Shown here in pieces: positions 1 to 6,974 of a stretch of 64,000 bases of DNA (its first letter is position 1; the number at the start of each line of letters is the position of its first letter). The translations under genes were made by a program, and so were the position numbers. Below the pieces are notes generated by a model that saw nothing but the letters and a program-made list of their open reading frames with translations, searched no databases and was not told the DNA's origin. Source of the stretch: Defluviibacillus sp043739385 (GTDB taxonomy: Bacteria; Pseudomonadota; Gammaproteobacteria; Burkholderiales; Burkholderiaceae_C); NCBI GenBank assembly GCA_043739385.1, contig JAYUED010000187.1:87291-151290 (forward strand), given 5' to 3'.

Positions 1-629
1 CGGACGGGGCATTTGACGGCATGAAGCCCGGCGCGGTGTTCGTTGACCACACCACCGCATCCGCTCAAGCTGCGCGTGAGCTCAGCGCTGCAGCGTTGGT
101 TCGTGGGCTGAATTTCATTGACGCGCCAGTATCAGGTGGTCAAGCCGGTGCACAAAACGGCATGCTGACGGTGATGTGTGGTGGCGATGCGGCCGTGTTT
201 GAGGGCGTGAAGCCTGTGGCTATGGCCTTTTCGCGCGCCTTCACGCTGCTGGGCGATAGCGGTGCAGGACAACTGGCCAAGATGGTGAACCAGATTTGCA
301 TTGCAGGTCTCGTGCAAGGCTTGAGTGAGGCGATTGCCTTTGGTCAAAACGCCGGGCTCGATATGAACCAGGTGCTGGATGTGATCGGCAAGGGTGCAGC
401 CCAAAGCTGGCAAATGGAAAACCGCGGCAAAACTATGGTCGCCGACCAGTTTGAGTTTGGTTTTGCTGTGGACTGGATGCGCAAGGACTTGGGGCTGGTG
501 CTGACGGAAGCCCAGCGCAACGGCTCACGCGTACCCGTGACGGCGCTGGTAGACCAGTTTTACGGTGACGTGCAGCACATGGGCGGACGCCGCTGGGACA
601 CGTCAAGTCTGATTAAGCGGCTTAAGTAA
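1..629 (+). CDS. NAD(P)-dependent beta-hydroxyacid dehydrogenase (GarR/MmsB-like), 5' end outside window
   Basis: The reading frame is open from base 3, before the first ATG at 21, and starts inside a conserved segment (FDGMKPGAVFVDHTTAS), so the gene begins upstream and only about 208 C-terminal residues are present. The family oxidises or reduces beta-hydroxyacids such as 3-hydroxyisobutyrate or tartronate semialdehyde. Visible family signatures are the substrate-binding DAPVSGG motif and the catalytic-lysine motif GAGQLAKMVNQ. The remaining residues form the helical C-terminal domain. The N-terminal Rossmann nucleotide-binding motif lies outside the window. The exact substrate cannot be told from this fragment; 2-hydroxy-3-oxopropionate reductase and 3-hydroxyisobutyrate dehydrogenase are equally possible. 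It converges on dolP with a 71-base gap that shows no clear terminator. Confidence 0.9.
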   Translation, partial: DGAFDGMKPGAVFVDHTTASAQAARELSAAALVRGLNFIDAPVSGGQAGAQNGMLTVMCGGDAAVFEGVKPVAMAFSRAFTLLGDSGAGQLAKMVNQICIAGLVQGLSEAIAFGQNAGLDMNQVLDVIGKGAAQSWQMENRGKTMVADQFEFGFAVDWMRKDLGLVLTEAQRNGSRVPVTALVDQFYGDVQHMGGRRWDTSSLIKRLK

Positions 630-700
630 ACAACCCAAAACGCAAAAAATGCAGGGCAGGTACGTAAATGTAGTTAGCCTCTGCCAACAGAGCTGTCTGC

Positions 701-1411
701 TTATTTCGCAGGCGTCACAGCTGTTGGAGCAGTGTCCGACGAGGGTGCTGAAGTCACAGGTGCTGGCGAGCTGGCCCCCGAAGACGAAATGCGTTGCAAC
801 TCGTCTTCGCTGATGATTTCCAGCGAGCGTACCAAGCGCTGCACGCCAGTAACGCTGCGCACCACCTCCGTCGCTCGGGTTGCTTCACGTTGAGTGACGC
901 GGCCCATCAGGTAAGTGGTGCCACGCTCTGTCACCACTTTGAAGGCATTTGCATACAGATCGCGTGCATCTACCAAAGCAGCCTTGGTACGGGCTGTAAC
1001 CAGACTGTCAGAAGAGCGTTGCGTTAGCGTGGAGTTTCCCATCACGCCTAATTCGTTCACGACTGAGCGCACGTTTTCTACGCGAGAAATGAGGTCGCCG
1101 ATTTTTTGTTTATCTTGCTCGGTAGGCGCTTCACCGGTAATGAGCACTTGGCGGTTGTAGCTGGTGATGTTGACGTGGGCGCGGCCGTCCATGGCGTCGC
1201 GCAGGCGCGAACTGCTACGCAACTCAATGCCTTCATCTTCCAGCTGAGTGCCTGAAGTACGTCGGTCAGACGCCACCAAGCCACCGCCAACCAGCGCGCT
1301 GCCCAACAATATTGGGGCACAGGCGCTGAGTGACGCGCCTAGCCCTGCTATGGCCATCAGGGCGCAAAGCAGACGGGGCGCTGCCAAAGTGGAGATCAAT
1401 GAGGTTTTCAT
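701..1411 (-). CDS. dolP: Dual BON-domain outer-membrane lipoprotein (DolP-like)
   Basis: 236 residues. The N-terminus is a lipoprotein signal ending in the lipobox LSAC with the lipidated Cys at residue 31. Two BON domains follow at roughly residues 55-122 and 135-200, then a low-complexity Ser/Ala/Pro tail. In E. coli DolP (YraP) binds anionic phospholipid at the outer membrane and supports envelope integrity and BAM function; that role is inferred here from domain layout and neighbours. The start ATG (1409-1411) overlaps the stop of diaA by four bases (ATGA), so the two are probably translationally coupled. The order yraN-diaA-dolP matches enterobacteria. Confidence 0.88.
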   Translation of the reverse strand: MKTSLISTLAAPRLLCALMAIAGLGASLSACAPILLGSALVGGGLVASDRRTSGTQLEDEGIELRSSSRLRDAMDGRAHVNITSYNRQVLITGEAPTEQDKQKIGDLISRVENVRSVVNELGVMGNSTLTQRSSDSLVTARTKAALVDARDLYANAFKVVTERGTTYLMGRVTQREATRATEVVRSVTGVQRLVRSLEIISEDELQRISSSGASSPAPVTSAPSSDTAPTAVTPAK

Positions 1412-2007
1412 GGGTTGCTGTCCAGTTCACCAAGGAGTTGGGTGTCTACGCCATCACAAATGCAATGGAGCGCCAAAATATGCACTTCCTGCACGCGGGC
1501 AGTGCGCTCATGCGGGACGCAAATATGCACATCGGTTTCGCGCAGCTTGGCATTCATCAGGCCGCCCCCGCGCCCGGTCAGCGCTACCACGGTCATCTCG
1601 CGTTCATGAGCCGCTTCAATCGCCGCCAGCACGTTGGCCGAGTTGCCACTGGTCGAAATCGCCAGCAGCACGTCCCCGGGTTGCCCCAATCCGCGCACCT
1701 GTTTGGAGAAGATTGCGTTGAAGTTGTAGTCGTTGGCAATGGCGGTGATGATTGAGGTGTCGGTGGTTAGCGCAATCGCGGCCAGTTCAGGGCGCTCACG
1801 TTCGAAGCGACCCATGAACTCAGCGGCGAAGTGCTGGGCATCCGAAGCTGAGCCGCCGTTGCCGCAGGCCAGCACTTTGCCCCCGCTGGTGACGCAGGCC
1901 AAGATAGCCTGCACGGCCGCCGCAATAGGTTTGCTTAAGGCTTCAGCGGACTGGTATTTGAGGTCTGCACTGTCGATGAAGTGCTGTTGGATGCGTTGTT
2001 CTAACAT
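1408..2007 (-). CDS. diaA: SIS-domain protein, DnaA initiator-associating protein DiaA (GmhA family)
   Basis: About 199 residues from the ATG at 2007 (MLEQRIQQHF); an in-frame TTG at 2016 is less likely. The single SIS domain carries the family motif GNGGSASDAQHFAAE near residues 48-62 and STSGNS further on. The family includes sedoheptulose-7-phosphate isomerase (GmhA) and DiaA, a DnaA-binding tetramer that promotes orderly replication initiation. The neighbours yraN and dolP favour DiaA, because E. coli has the same order. Sequence alone does not exclude heptose isomerase activity. It is coupled to dolP by an ATGA overlap. Confidence 0.85.
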   Translation of the reverse strand: MLEQRIQQHFIDSADLKYQSAEALSKPIAAAVQAILACVTSGGKVLACGNGGSASDAQHFAAEFMGRFERERPELAAIALTTDTSIITAIANDYNFNAIFSKQVRGLGQPGDVLLAISTSGNSANVLAAIEAAHEREMTVVALTGRGGGLMNAKLRETDVHICVPHERTARVQEVHILALHCICDGVDTQLLGELDSNP

Positions 2008-2072
2008 AGCTTTCAATGATACCTGCCTTCAAAAAAGTGTCGGAATTCAGGAATTTGCTGGTGCCAAGAAGA

Positions 2073-2561
2073 CTATGAGGCATCAAATGCGGCTTGTAGC
2101 CACTGTACCTGCCCACTTTCACCTTCCAGTATCACCACGTCAAAGCGGCATGGTGGCTCCGTCGGCAGTCGCATTAAAAAATGCCGGGCCGCAAAAATAA
2201 TACGCCGCTGCTTTAATGCGCTGACGCTGGCCGCTGCGCCACCAAAGCGGGTGGTTACACGGAGTTTGACCTCGACAAATACCAACGTACCGTCAGGTGA
2301 CCGCACAATCAGGTCGATCTCGCCGCCGCCACGCCCTGGCGTCCGATAATTGCGCTGTACTAGCCTCAGCCCAGCGGCTTGTAGATGGCGTAATGCGGCC
2401 TCTTCGGCATCGTCACCCTGCTGTTTGGTTGTCTTGGCGGCGCTTGCAGTCTGTGTAACAGTGGCAGTAAGGTCTTCGATTGCTATTTTATTAATAGCTA
2501 AATTTGAAGATTTTGGAAGCGCTGCCGCTATTTTTGAGGCTATTTTGTTGTGAAGGAACAC
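2073..2561 (-). CDS. yraN: UPF0102 / YraN family endonuclease-like protein
   Basis: 162 residues if the GTG at 2561 is used, which is the only usual start codon in this frame before the conserved domain. The conserved part runs from about residue 47 (QQGDDAEEAALRHLQAAG) and contains the nuclease-like core GGEIDLI...VFVEVKLR, i.e. the D and ExK residues of a PD-(D/E)xK fold. Its function is not firmly established in the family. The first 40 or so residues are not conserved family sequence and are rich in KIA/AI repeats encoded by A/T-rich inverted repeats. The start lies only two bases from the divergent rsmI start, so the 5' regions of the two genes share the same DNA. Confidence 0.85.
   Translation of the reverse strand: MFLHNKIASKIAAALPKSSNLAINKIAIEDLTATVTQTASAAKTTKQQGDDAEEAALRHLQAAGLRLVQRNYRTPGRGGGEIDLIVRSPDGTLVFVEVKLRVTTRFGGAAASVSALKQRRIIFAARHFLMRLPTEPPCRFDVVILEGESGQVQWLQAAFDAS
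2480..2550. repeat. Cluster of short A/T-rich inverted repeats (ATAGC/GCTAT) at the yraN-rsmI divergence
   Basis: This stretch holds several GCTAT/ATAGC elements separated by A/T-rich runs, for example GCTATTTTATTAATAGC near 2483-2500, plus two GCTATTTT copies near 2526-2548. It is translated as the N-terminus of yraN and lies directly upstream of rsmI. Comparable A/T-rich elements occur inside thiL in this window. I associate such elements with Comamonadaceae genomes, but that is recollection rather than a search result. Confidence 0.55.
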
Positions 2562-2563
2562 GT

Positions 2564-3514
2564 TTGAGCGCCTTTTTTGCTAAAGCCCTGGAGGCCGCGC
2601 ACGATGCAGCGGCTGCCCAGCATTATCCCCAGGGCGCTTTGTACGTCGTCGCGACACCTATTGGCAATCTGGCGGACATCAGCCTGCGTGCTTTGCATGT
2701 GTTGCAGCTGGTGGACTGCGTAGCCTGTGAGGACACGCGCCATACGCAAACCCTGTTGCGGGCTTATGGTCTGGAAAAAACTGGGGCCCAACTGCTGGCT
2801 GTTCATCAGCATAACGAGGCCGAGGCGGCCCAGCAGGTTATTGAGCGGCTGCGCCAAGGCCTGCGTGTTGCCTACGTGAGCGATGCGGGCACACCGGCAG
2901 TCAGTGACCCTGGTGCGCGTTTGGTGGCAGCCGTGCGTGCCGCAGGGCTGCCCATCAGCCCGCTGCCAGGGGCAAGCAGCATCACCGCAGCGATTAGCGC
3001 CAGTGGTGCGGTGGCGCGGGGCGATGACGATGGTGGTTTTGTATTCGCCGGATTTTTGCCCCCTAAAGCGCTGATGCGACAGGCAGCGGTGCAGCAGTTG
3101 CAGACGGAGCGCCGCGCTGTGGTTCTTCTGGAAGCACCGCACCGCATTGAAGCCCTGGCGCTGGCGCTGGCGGTGTTGGGCGAGCGGCAAGTGACGGTGG
3201 CGCGTGAAATAACCAAACAGTTTGAAGAAATCGCGACCGTAGCCGCCTCGGGCTTCCCTGCGTGGCTGAGCGCCCATCCGAACCGCTTGCGGGGTGAATT
3301 TGTGGTGGTGCTGCACCCGGTGGAAGTTGTGAATGACACTGCGCACAGTGAGCGGGTATTGACCTTGTTGCTGGCGGAGCTGCCGCTGAAAACTGCTGTA
3401 CGGTTAGCGGCAGACATTACAGGCGAGCCGCGTAACGGGCTGTACACGCGGGCATTGGCGCTGAAGCCCGGGAAGACGCTTTCTGCGGACCAGGACGACG
3501 AAACGTCAGATTAA
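2564..3514 (+). CDS. rsmI: 16S rRNA (cytidine(1402)-2'-O)-methyltransferase RsmI
   Basis: I place the start at the TTG at 2564 because AAGGA lies six bases upstream (2553-2557) and the product then begins just ahead of the conserved segment; the frame stays open further upstream without a good site. The 316-residue product has the tetrapyrrole-methylase-fold motifs of RsmI: ATPIGNL (about 30-36), EDTRHT (56-61) and YVSDAGTPAVSDPG (about 104-117), with a C-terminal substrate domain. RsmI methylates the ribose of C1402 in 16S rRNA in the ribosome decoding centre. It is divergent from yraN, and its 3' end overlaps the convergent CWC gene by nine bases. Confidence 0.93.
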   Translation: MSAFFAKALEAAHDAAAAQHYPQGALYVVATPIGNLADISLRALHVLQLVDCVACEDTRHTQTLLRAYGLEKTGAQLLAVHQHNEAEAAQQVIERLRQGLRVAYVSDAGTPAVSDPGARLVAAVRAAGLPISPLPGASSITAAISASGAVARGDDDGGFVFAGFLPPKALMRQAAVQQLQTERRAVVLLEAPHRIEALALALAVLGERQVTVAREITKQFEEIATVAASGFPAWLSAHPNRLRGEFVVVLHPVEVVNDTAHSERVLTLLLAELPLKTAVRLAADITGEPRNGLYTRALALKPGKTLSADQDDETSD

Positions 3515-3751
3515 GTCGTGGTTTATTAGGGCTGGGGCTGGGGCTAGGGCAGATGCAGCGCAATCTTGGCAGACGCAGGCCAATTTTTGCGCCTGCTGGG
3601 GCACTTGGGCGAGCAAGGCAGGCGTGAATGTGGCCGTCATGCACCAGCAGGGAGGTTGTGGAATGCCGGTTTGTTCCTCTCGCACCATGGCGCAAGCATT
3701 GGTCTTGCCACAAAGTGGGCAAAGCGATGGCGGGAAGGAGTTCGCTTGCAC
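3506..3751 (-). CDS. Small cysteine-rich CWC family protein
   Basis: 81 residues from a GTG start at 3751. Cysteines are spaced CPLC, NAC, PCWC and ACVCQDC. The PCWC signature and the layout fit the Cys_rich_CWC family, a small presumed metal-binding module without a known function. It lies downstream of purC on the same strand; 23 bases separate the two and they consist of 8-bp tandem repeats that run into the start codon. The C-terminus (ALAPAPAL) is encoded by a second short repeat of GGGGCT units. The 3' end overlaps rsmI by nine bases in opposite orientation. No Shine-Dalgarno sequence is obvious. Confidence 0.75.
   Translation of the reverse strand: MQANSFPPSLCPLCGKTNACAMVREEQTGIPQPPCWCMTATFTPALLAQVPQQAQKLACVCQDCAASALAPAPALINHDLI
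3528..3545. repeat. 6-bp tandem repeat (GGGGCT, 3 units, first imperfect)
   Basis: Three consecutive units (AGGGCT, GGGGCT, GGGGCT), continuing imperfectly into AGGGC. The repeat lies just downstream of rsmI and encodes the Ala-Pro tail of the CWC protein on the minus strand. Confidence 0.7.
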
Positions 3752-3778
3752 TACTGCACTACTGCACTACTGCATTAC
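3747..3778. repeat. 8-bp tandem repeat (TGCACTAC x4) spanning purC stop to CWC start
   Basis: Three exact copies of TGCACTAC are followed by TGCATTAC. On the minus strand the array runs from the purC stop codon (3775-3777) to the GTG start of the CWC gene (3749-3751) and so fills the whole spacer. Each unit contains a TAG stop in one frame, so no longer CWC reading frame exists upstream. Confidence 0.85.
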
Positions 3779-4674
3779 GTTGTGAGACGCGATAAGGCCT
3801 CGCTGTACTTTTGCGCCGTATGTTCAATGACCTTTTGTGGCAAGCGTGGCGCAGGCGGTGTTTTATCCCAGGACGTTTGCGTCTCCAGCCAGTCGCGTAA
3901 AAACTGTTTGTCGTAGCTAGGCGGGTTGCGGCCCTCGGCGACGCTTTGCGCGTAAGACTCTTCAGGCCAGAAACGGGATGAATCGGGCGTCAAAACTTCG
4001 TCCATTAGCACCATGTTGCCGGCATCATCCAAGCCAAATTCAAACTTGGTATCTGCAATGATGATGCCCTTGGCTGCTGCGATTTTGCTAGCGGCTACAT
4101 ACAGCTGGATACTGACTTCTCGCATTTGGCGTGCTAAATCTGCACCAATGGTTTGCTCAACCTGAGCGTAGCTGATGTTTTCGTCATGCTCACCTACCGC
4201 TGCTTTGGCCGCAGGAGTGAAGATGGGTTCAGGCAGTTGGCTGGCATTTTTCAAGCCTGGAGGCAGAGGTACGCCGCAAACAGTTTGGGATTCTTGGTAT
4301 TCCTTCCAGCCACTGCCAGCCAAATAACCGCGCACCACAGCTTCTACAGGCAGAGGTCTGAGCCGCTTGACAAGCATGGAGCGGCCTGTGACTTGTGCCA
4401 CTTCATCGGCCCGAACCACGCTTTCAGGTGCATCGCCTGTCAGGTGGTTGGGGCAAATATGCCCCAGTTTGTCGAACCAAAACAACGCCATTTGCGTGAG
4501 CAGAGTGCCTTTGCCAGGAATGGGTTCGCCCATGATGACATCGAAGGCACTGATCCGGTCACTGGCAACCATGAGGATACGGTCATCGCCTACAGCATAG
4601 TTGTCCCGTACTTTGCCACGGGCAAGCAGGGGGAGGGAGGCGAGAGAAGAAGTGTGGAGAGCGTTCATAGACAT
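3775..4674 (-). CDS. purC: Phosphoribosylaminoimidazole-succinocarboxamide synthase
   Basis: About 299 residues from the ATG at 4674 (a second ATG two codons on, at 4668, is equally possible). SAICAR synthetase joins CAIR and aspartate using ATP in de novo purine synthesis. Visible motifs are LLARGKVRDNYAVGDDRILMVASDR near the N-terminus, EAVVRGYLAGSGWKEYQ, IIIADTKFEFG and LMDEVLTPDSSRFW. The protein is of the longer type (around 300 residues) rather than the 237-residue E. coli form. It follows fba on the same strand, as in other Burkholderiales, but purE and purK do not follow it here. Confidence 0.96.
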   Translation of the reverse strand: MSMNALHTSSLASLPLLARGKVRDNYAVGDDRILMVASDRISAFDVIMGEPIPGKGTLLTQMALFWFDKLGHICPNHLTGDAPESVVRADEVAQVTGRSMLVKRLRPLPVEAVVRGYLAGSGWKEYQESQTVCGVPLPPGLKNASQLPEPIFTPAAKAAVGEHDENISYAQVEQTIGADLARQMREVSIQLYVAASKIAAAKGIIIADTKFEFGLDDAGNMVLMDEVLTPDSSRFWPEESYAQSVAEGRNPPSYDKQFLRDWLETQTSWDKTPPAPRLPQKVIEHTAQKYSEALSRLTT

Positions 4675-4709
4675 AGGTGCTAAGTGTATTGCGCGGGGTG
4701 ACGTGAGCA

Positions 4710-4751
4710 GGGCCGCTAAGCGGTGTCGATTTTGTGACACTTTAGCGGCCC
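4710..4751. other. Long intergenic hairpin between fba and purC
   Basis: The arms GGGCCGCTAA (4710-4719) and TTAGCGGCCC (4742-4751) are perfect complements, and an inner pair GTGTC (4723-4727) / GACAC (4736-4740) extends the structure around a small A/T-rich loop. No T-run follows on either strand, so it is not a classic intrinsic terminator. It sits between the fba stop and the purC start and could attenuate or process the shared transcript. Confidence 0.6.
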
Positions 4752-4806
4752 TTGTGGCGCAGTCTGGTTTTTTTCGCGCCTTGGCGCTCGCCGTCTCAGT
4801 TCAGTC

Positions 4807-5871
4807 TTAGTTCACCAGCTGTGCCAATTGCCCCAAGGCGTACTTGCCAGCGACCACTTGCAAGCTGTCACCTTTAATTTTGCTGCCCTGGCCTTCACAG
4901 CCAAACTGCAAATAACGCTGCTTGCAAATTAACTTTGCCGCTTCACGGGCAGGCTTGAGGTAATCGCGGGGGTCGAATTTGTTGGGGTTTTGGGTGAGGT
5001 AGAGGCGAATGGCTGCCGTCATGGCCAAGCGCACGTCGGTGTCGATGTTGATCTTGCGCACGCCAAATTTGATGGCTTCCTGGATTTCTTCGACGGGCAC
5101 GCCGTAAGTTTCCTTCATCGCACCGCCGTTTTGGCGGATGATTTCCAGCAAGTCTTGTGGCACGCTGCTGGAGCCGTGCATCACCAAATGGGTGTTGGGG
5201 ATGCGGTGGTGAATTTCTTTGATGCGGCTGATGGCCAGAATGTCACCTGTGGGCTTGCGGGTGAATTTGTAGGCGCCGTGGCTGGTACCGATCGCGATGG
5301 CCAAGGCGTCGAGCTGGGTACGTTGGACGAAATCAGCGGCTTGTTCAGGGTCGGTGAGCAGCTGTTCCATGGTCATGGTGGAATCGGTGCCGTGGCCGTC
5401 TTCCTTATCGCCCTTCATGGTTTCAAGTGAACCCAGGCAGCCGAGCTCACCTTCTACCGTCACGCCTTGAGCGTGGGCCATGGCGACGACTTTTTTAGTA
5501 ACTTCGATGTTGTATTCGTAGCTGGCGATCGTTTTACCGTCGGCTTCCAGGCTACCGTCCATCATCACCGAGCTGAAGCCTAGCTTCATTGCACCTTGGC
5601 AGACTTCCGGATTCTGACCATGGTCTTGGTGCATGACCAGCGGAATGTGGGGATACGCTTCGATGGCAGCCTGAATCAGGTGCTTGATAAAGGCTTCGCC
5701 CGCGTACTTGCGTGCACCGGCGCTGGCCTGCAAGATGACAGGCGCACCGACTTCGTCCGCTGCTGCCATTACCGCCTGGACTTGTTCCAGGTTGTTCACA
5801 TTGAAAGCGGGAATGCCGTAGCCGTTGACAGCAGCGTGGTCCAGCAGTTCGCGCATCGAAACGAGAGCCAT
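4807..5871 (-). CDS. fba: Fructose-bisphosphate aldolase, class II
   Basis: 354 residues, ATG at 5871. It cleaves fructose-1,6-bisphosphate reversibly to glyceraldehyde-3-phosphate and dihydroxyacetone phosphate. Class II (zinc) features are HQDHG at 81-85, EGELGCLG near 140-147, and the later IAIGTSHGAYKF and VMHGSSSVP segments that carry metal and phosphate ligands. The length and the DPRDYLKPAREA C-terminal region match the Calvin-cycle type of class II aldolase common in betaproteobacteria. It shares strand with pgk and pyk upstream and purC downstream. Confidence 0.97.
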   Translation of the reverse strand: MALVSMRELLDHAAVNGYGIPAFNVNNLEQVQAVMAAADEVGAPVILQASAGARKYAGEAFIKHLIQAAIEAYPHIPLVMHQDHGQNPEVCQGAMKLGFSSVMMDGSLEADGKTIASYEYNIEVTKKVVAMAHAQGVTVEGELGCLGSLETMKGDKEDGHGTDSTMTMEQLLTDPEQAADFVQRTQLDALAIAIGTSHGAYKFTRKPTGDILAISRIKEIHHRIPNTHLVMHGSSSVPQDLLEIIRQNGGAMKETYGVPVEEIQEAIKFGVRKINIDTDVRLAMTAAIRLYLTQNPNKFDPRDYLKPAREAAKLICKQRYLQFGCEGQGSKIKGDSLQVVAGKYALGQLAQLVN

Positions 5872-5945
5872 GTTGAAAGTCCTTAGTAGTGAATGGTGGT
5901 AACCGGTTTGTAACTGGTGCTAATTTTAACTTCGCCGTCGTTGTC

Positions 5946-6851
5946 TTAGTTCGTTTTATCGGCGGGTAAACCCAGGAAATCCAATATTGGAGGCAATACT
6001 GGACCCCCCAGCCAATGCAGTGGCTTGGCCACAGCACCAATCAGTGTCAGGTGGCCTAGGTCATCAAAAACGCTCGTTTGCACCGAAACGCCAGCCGCAC
6101 GAAGTTTGGCGGCCAGCTGTGCAGTGTTGCGAAGGGGATCAACCAGTTTGTCTTTGCTAGCTGCGATCAGCAGGGTGCGTGGGGCGCCAGCGCTGGCGTG
6201 GGCCAAAGGCTGTGAATCGGCTGGCGTGTTTGGCCAATTGAAGGCAACTTGGGCTTCAGGGACGCCAATTGGCAGGAAATCGTAAGGCCCTGCAAGGCCT
6301 GTCCAGCCAGCCAGCTGAGCGGGGCTGGCACCCAATTGGCCCAACCAGCGCGGATCCAATGCGACCATGGCGGCGTTATAAGCCCCCGAACTGTGGCCCA
6401 TCACATAAACCTGCTGCGGATTGGCACCCAGTCGGGCGGCGTTGTCGAGTGCCCACTTGACCGCCAAGGCGCTGTCTTGAACGAAGACCGGATAAGTGAA
6501 CGCGGGCGACAGGCCGAAATCTGGAATGGCGACCACGGCACCACGCGATGCAAGGGCTTCACCCACAAACTTGTAGCTGGCGCGGTCACCACTGCTCCAT
6601 GTGCCGCCGAAGAAGAACACGACCAGTGGCTTGGCTGCATTTGCAGCCAGCGCCGTAGGTAGAGGGTGGTAAATGTCGAGTCGCTGGCGTGGTGCGCTGC
6701 CATAGGCCACACCACCCTCGAACTGGTAGCTGCTGCTGGGCACCAACCCATTAATAACCTTGGTCGGCGAGCAGGCCGCCAGTACGATCACGGCACATGC
6801 CATAGCCCCTAGGAGCAGGCCGCTGGAGAAAGAGGCAAAAGAGTATTTCAT
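5946..6851 (-). CDS. Alpha/beta-hydrolase lipoprotein (esterase/carboxylesterase-like)
   Basis: 301 residues. The signal peptide ends in the lipobox LAAC (Cys27), so the protein is probably anchored on the periplasmic side of a membrane. The core shows FFFGGTWSSGDR, resembling the HGG-type oxyanion loop, and the nucleophile elbow GHSSG (Ser near 154). A later KDKLVDP segment and DDLGH would supply the Asp and His of the triad. These point to the BD-FAE/esterase-lipase group; the natural substrate is unknown. It lies between pyk and fba, an unusual place, and is separated from pyk by a strong hairpin. Confidence 0.82.
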   Translation of the reverse strand: MKYSFASFSSGLLLGAMACAVIVLAACSPTKVINGLVPSSSYQFEGGVAYGSAPRQRLDIYHPLPTALAANAAKPLVVFFFGGTWSSGDRASYKFVGEALASRGAVVAIPDFGLSPAFTYPVFVQDSALAVKWALDNAARLGANPQQVYVMGHSSGAYNAAMVALDPRWLGQLGASPAQLAGWTGLAGPYDFLPIGVPEAQVAFNWPNTPADSQPLAHASAGAPRTLLIAASKDKLVDPLRNTAQLAAKLRAAGVSVQTSVFDDLGHLTLIGAVAKPLHWLGGPVLPPILDFLGLPADKTN

Positions 6852-6925
6852 GGAGGGTCAGCATGCCGCAGCACATCCGCTTTAAAACGCCAGAGAATAC
6901 CTAAAGCCGTGCAGTTCTTATGTAG

Positions 6926-6947
6926 GACACCCTTGCGAAAGGGTGTC
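6926..6947 (-). terminator. Hairpin downstream of pyk, probable weak terminator
   Basis: A perfect 9-bp stem, GACACCCTT / AAGGGTGTC, closes a four-base loop 28 bases past the pyk stop. No T-run follows on the minus strand, so termination would be weak or Rho-assisted; RNA stabilisation is an alternative. Confidence 0.45.
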
Positions 6948-6974
6948 GTCACAGGGAGTGTGTCCGGTAAACCT

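Noticed and set aside
2540..3346. 268-codon open frame on the minus strand across rsmI
   Set aside because: The plus-strand frame carries all RsmI motifs; the antisense product is His/Arg/Gln-rich with no domain.
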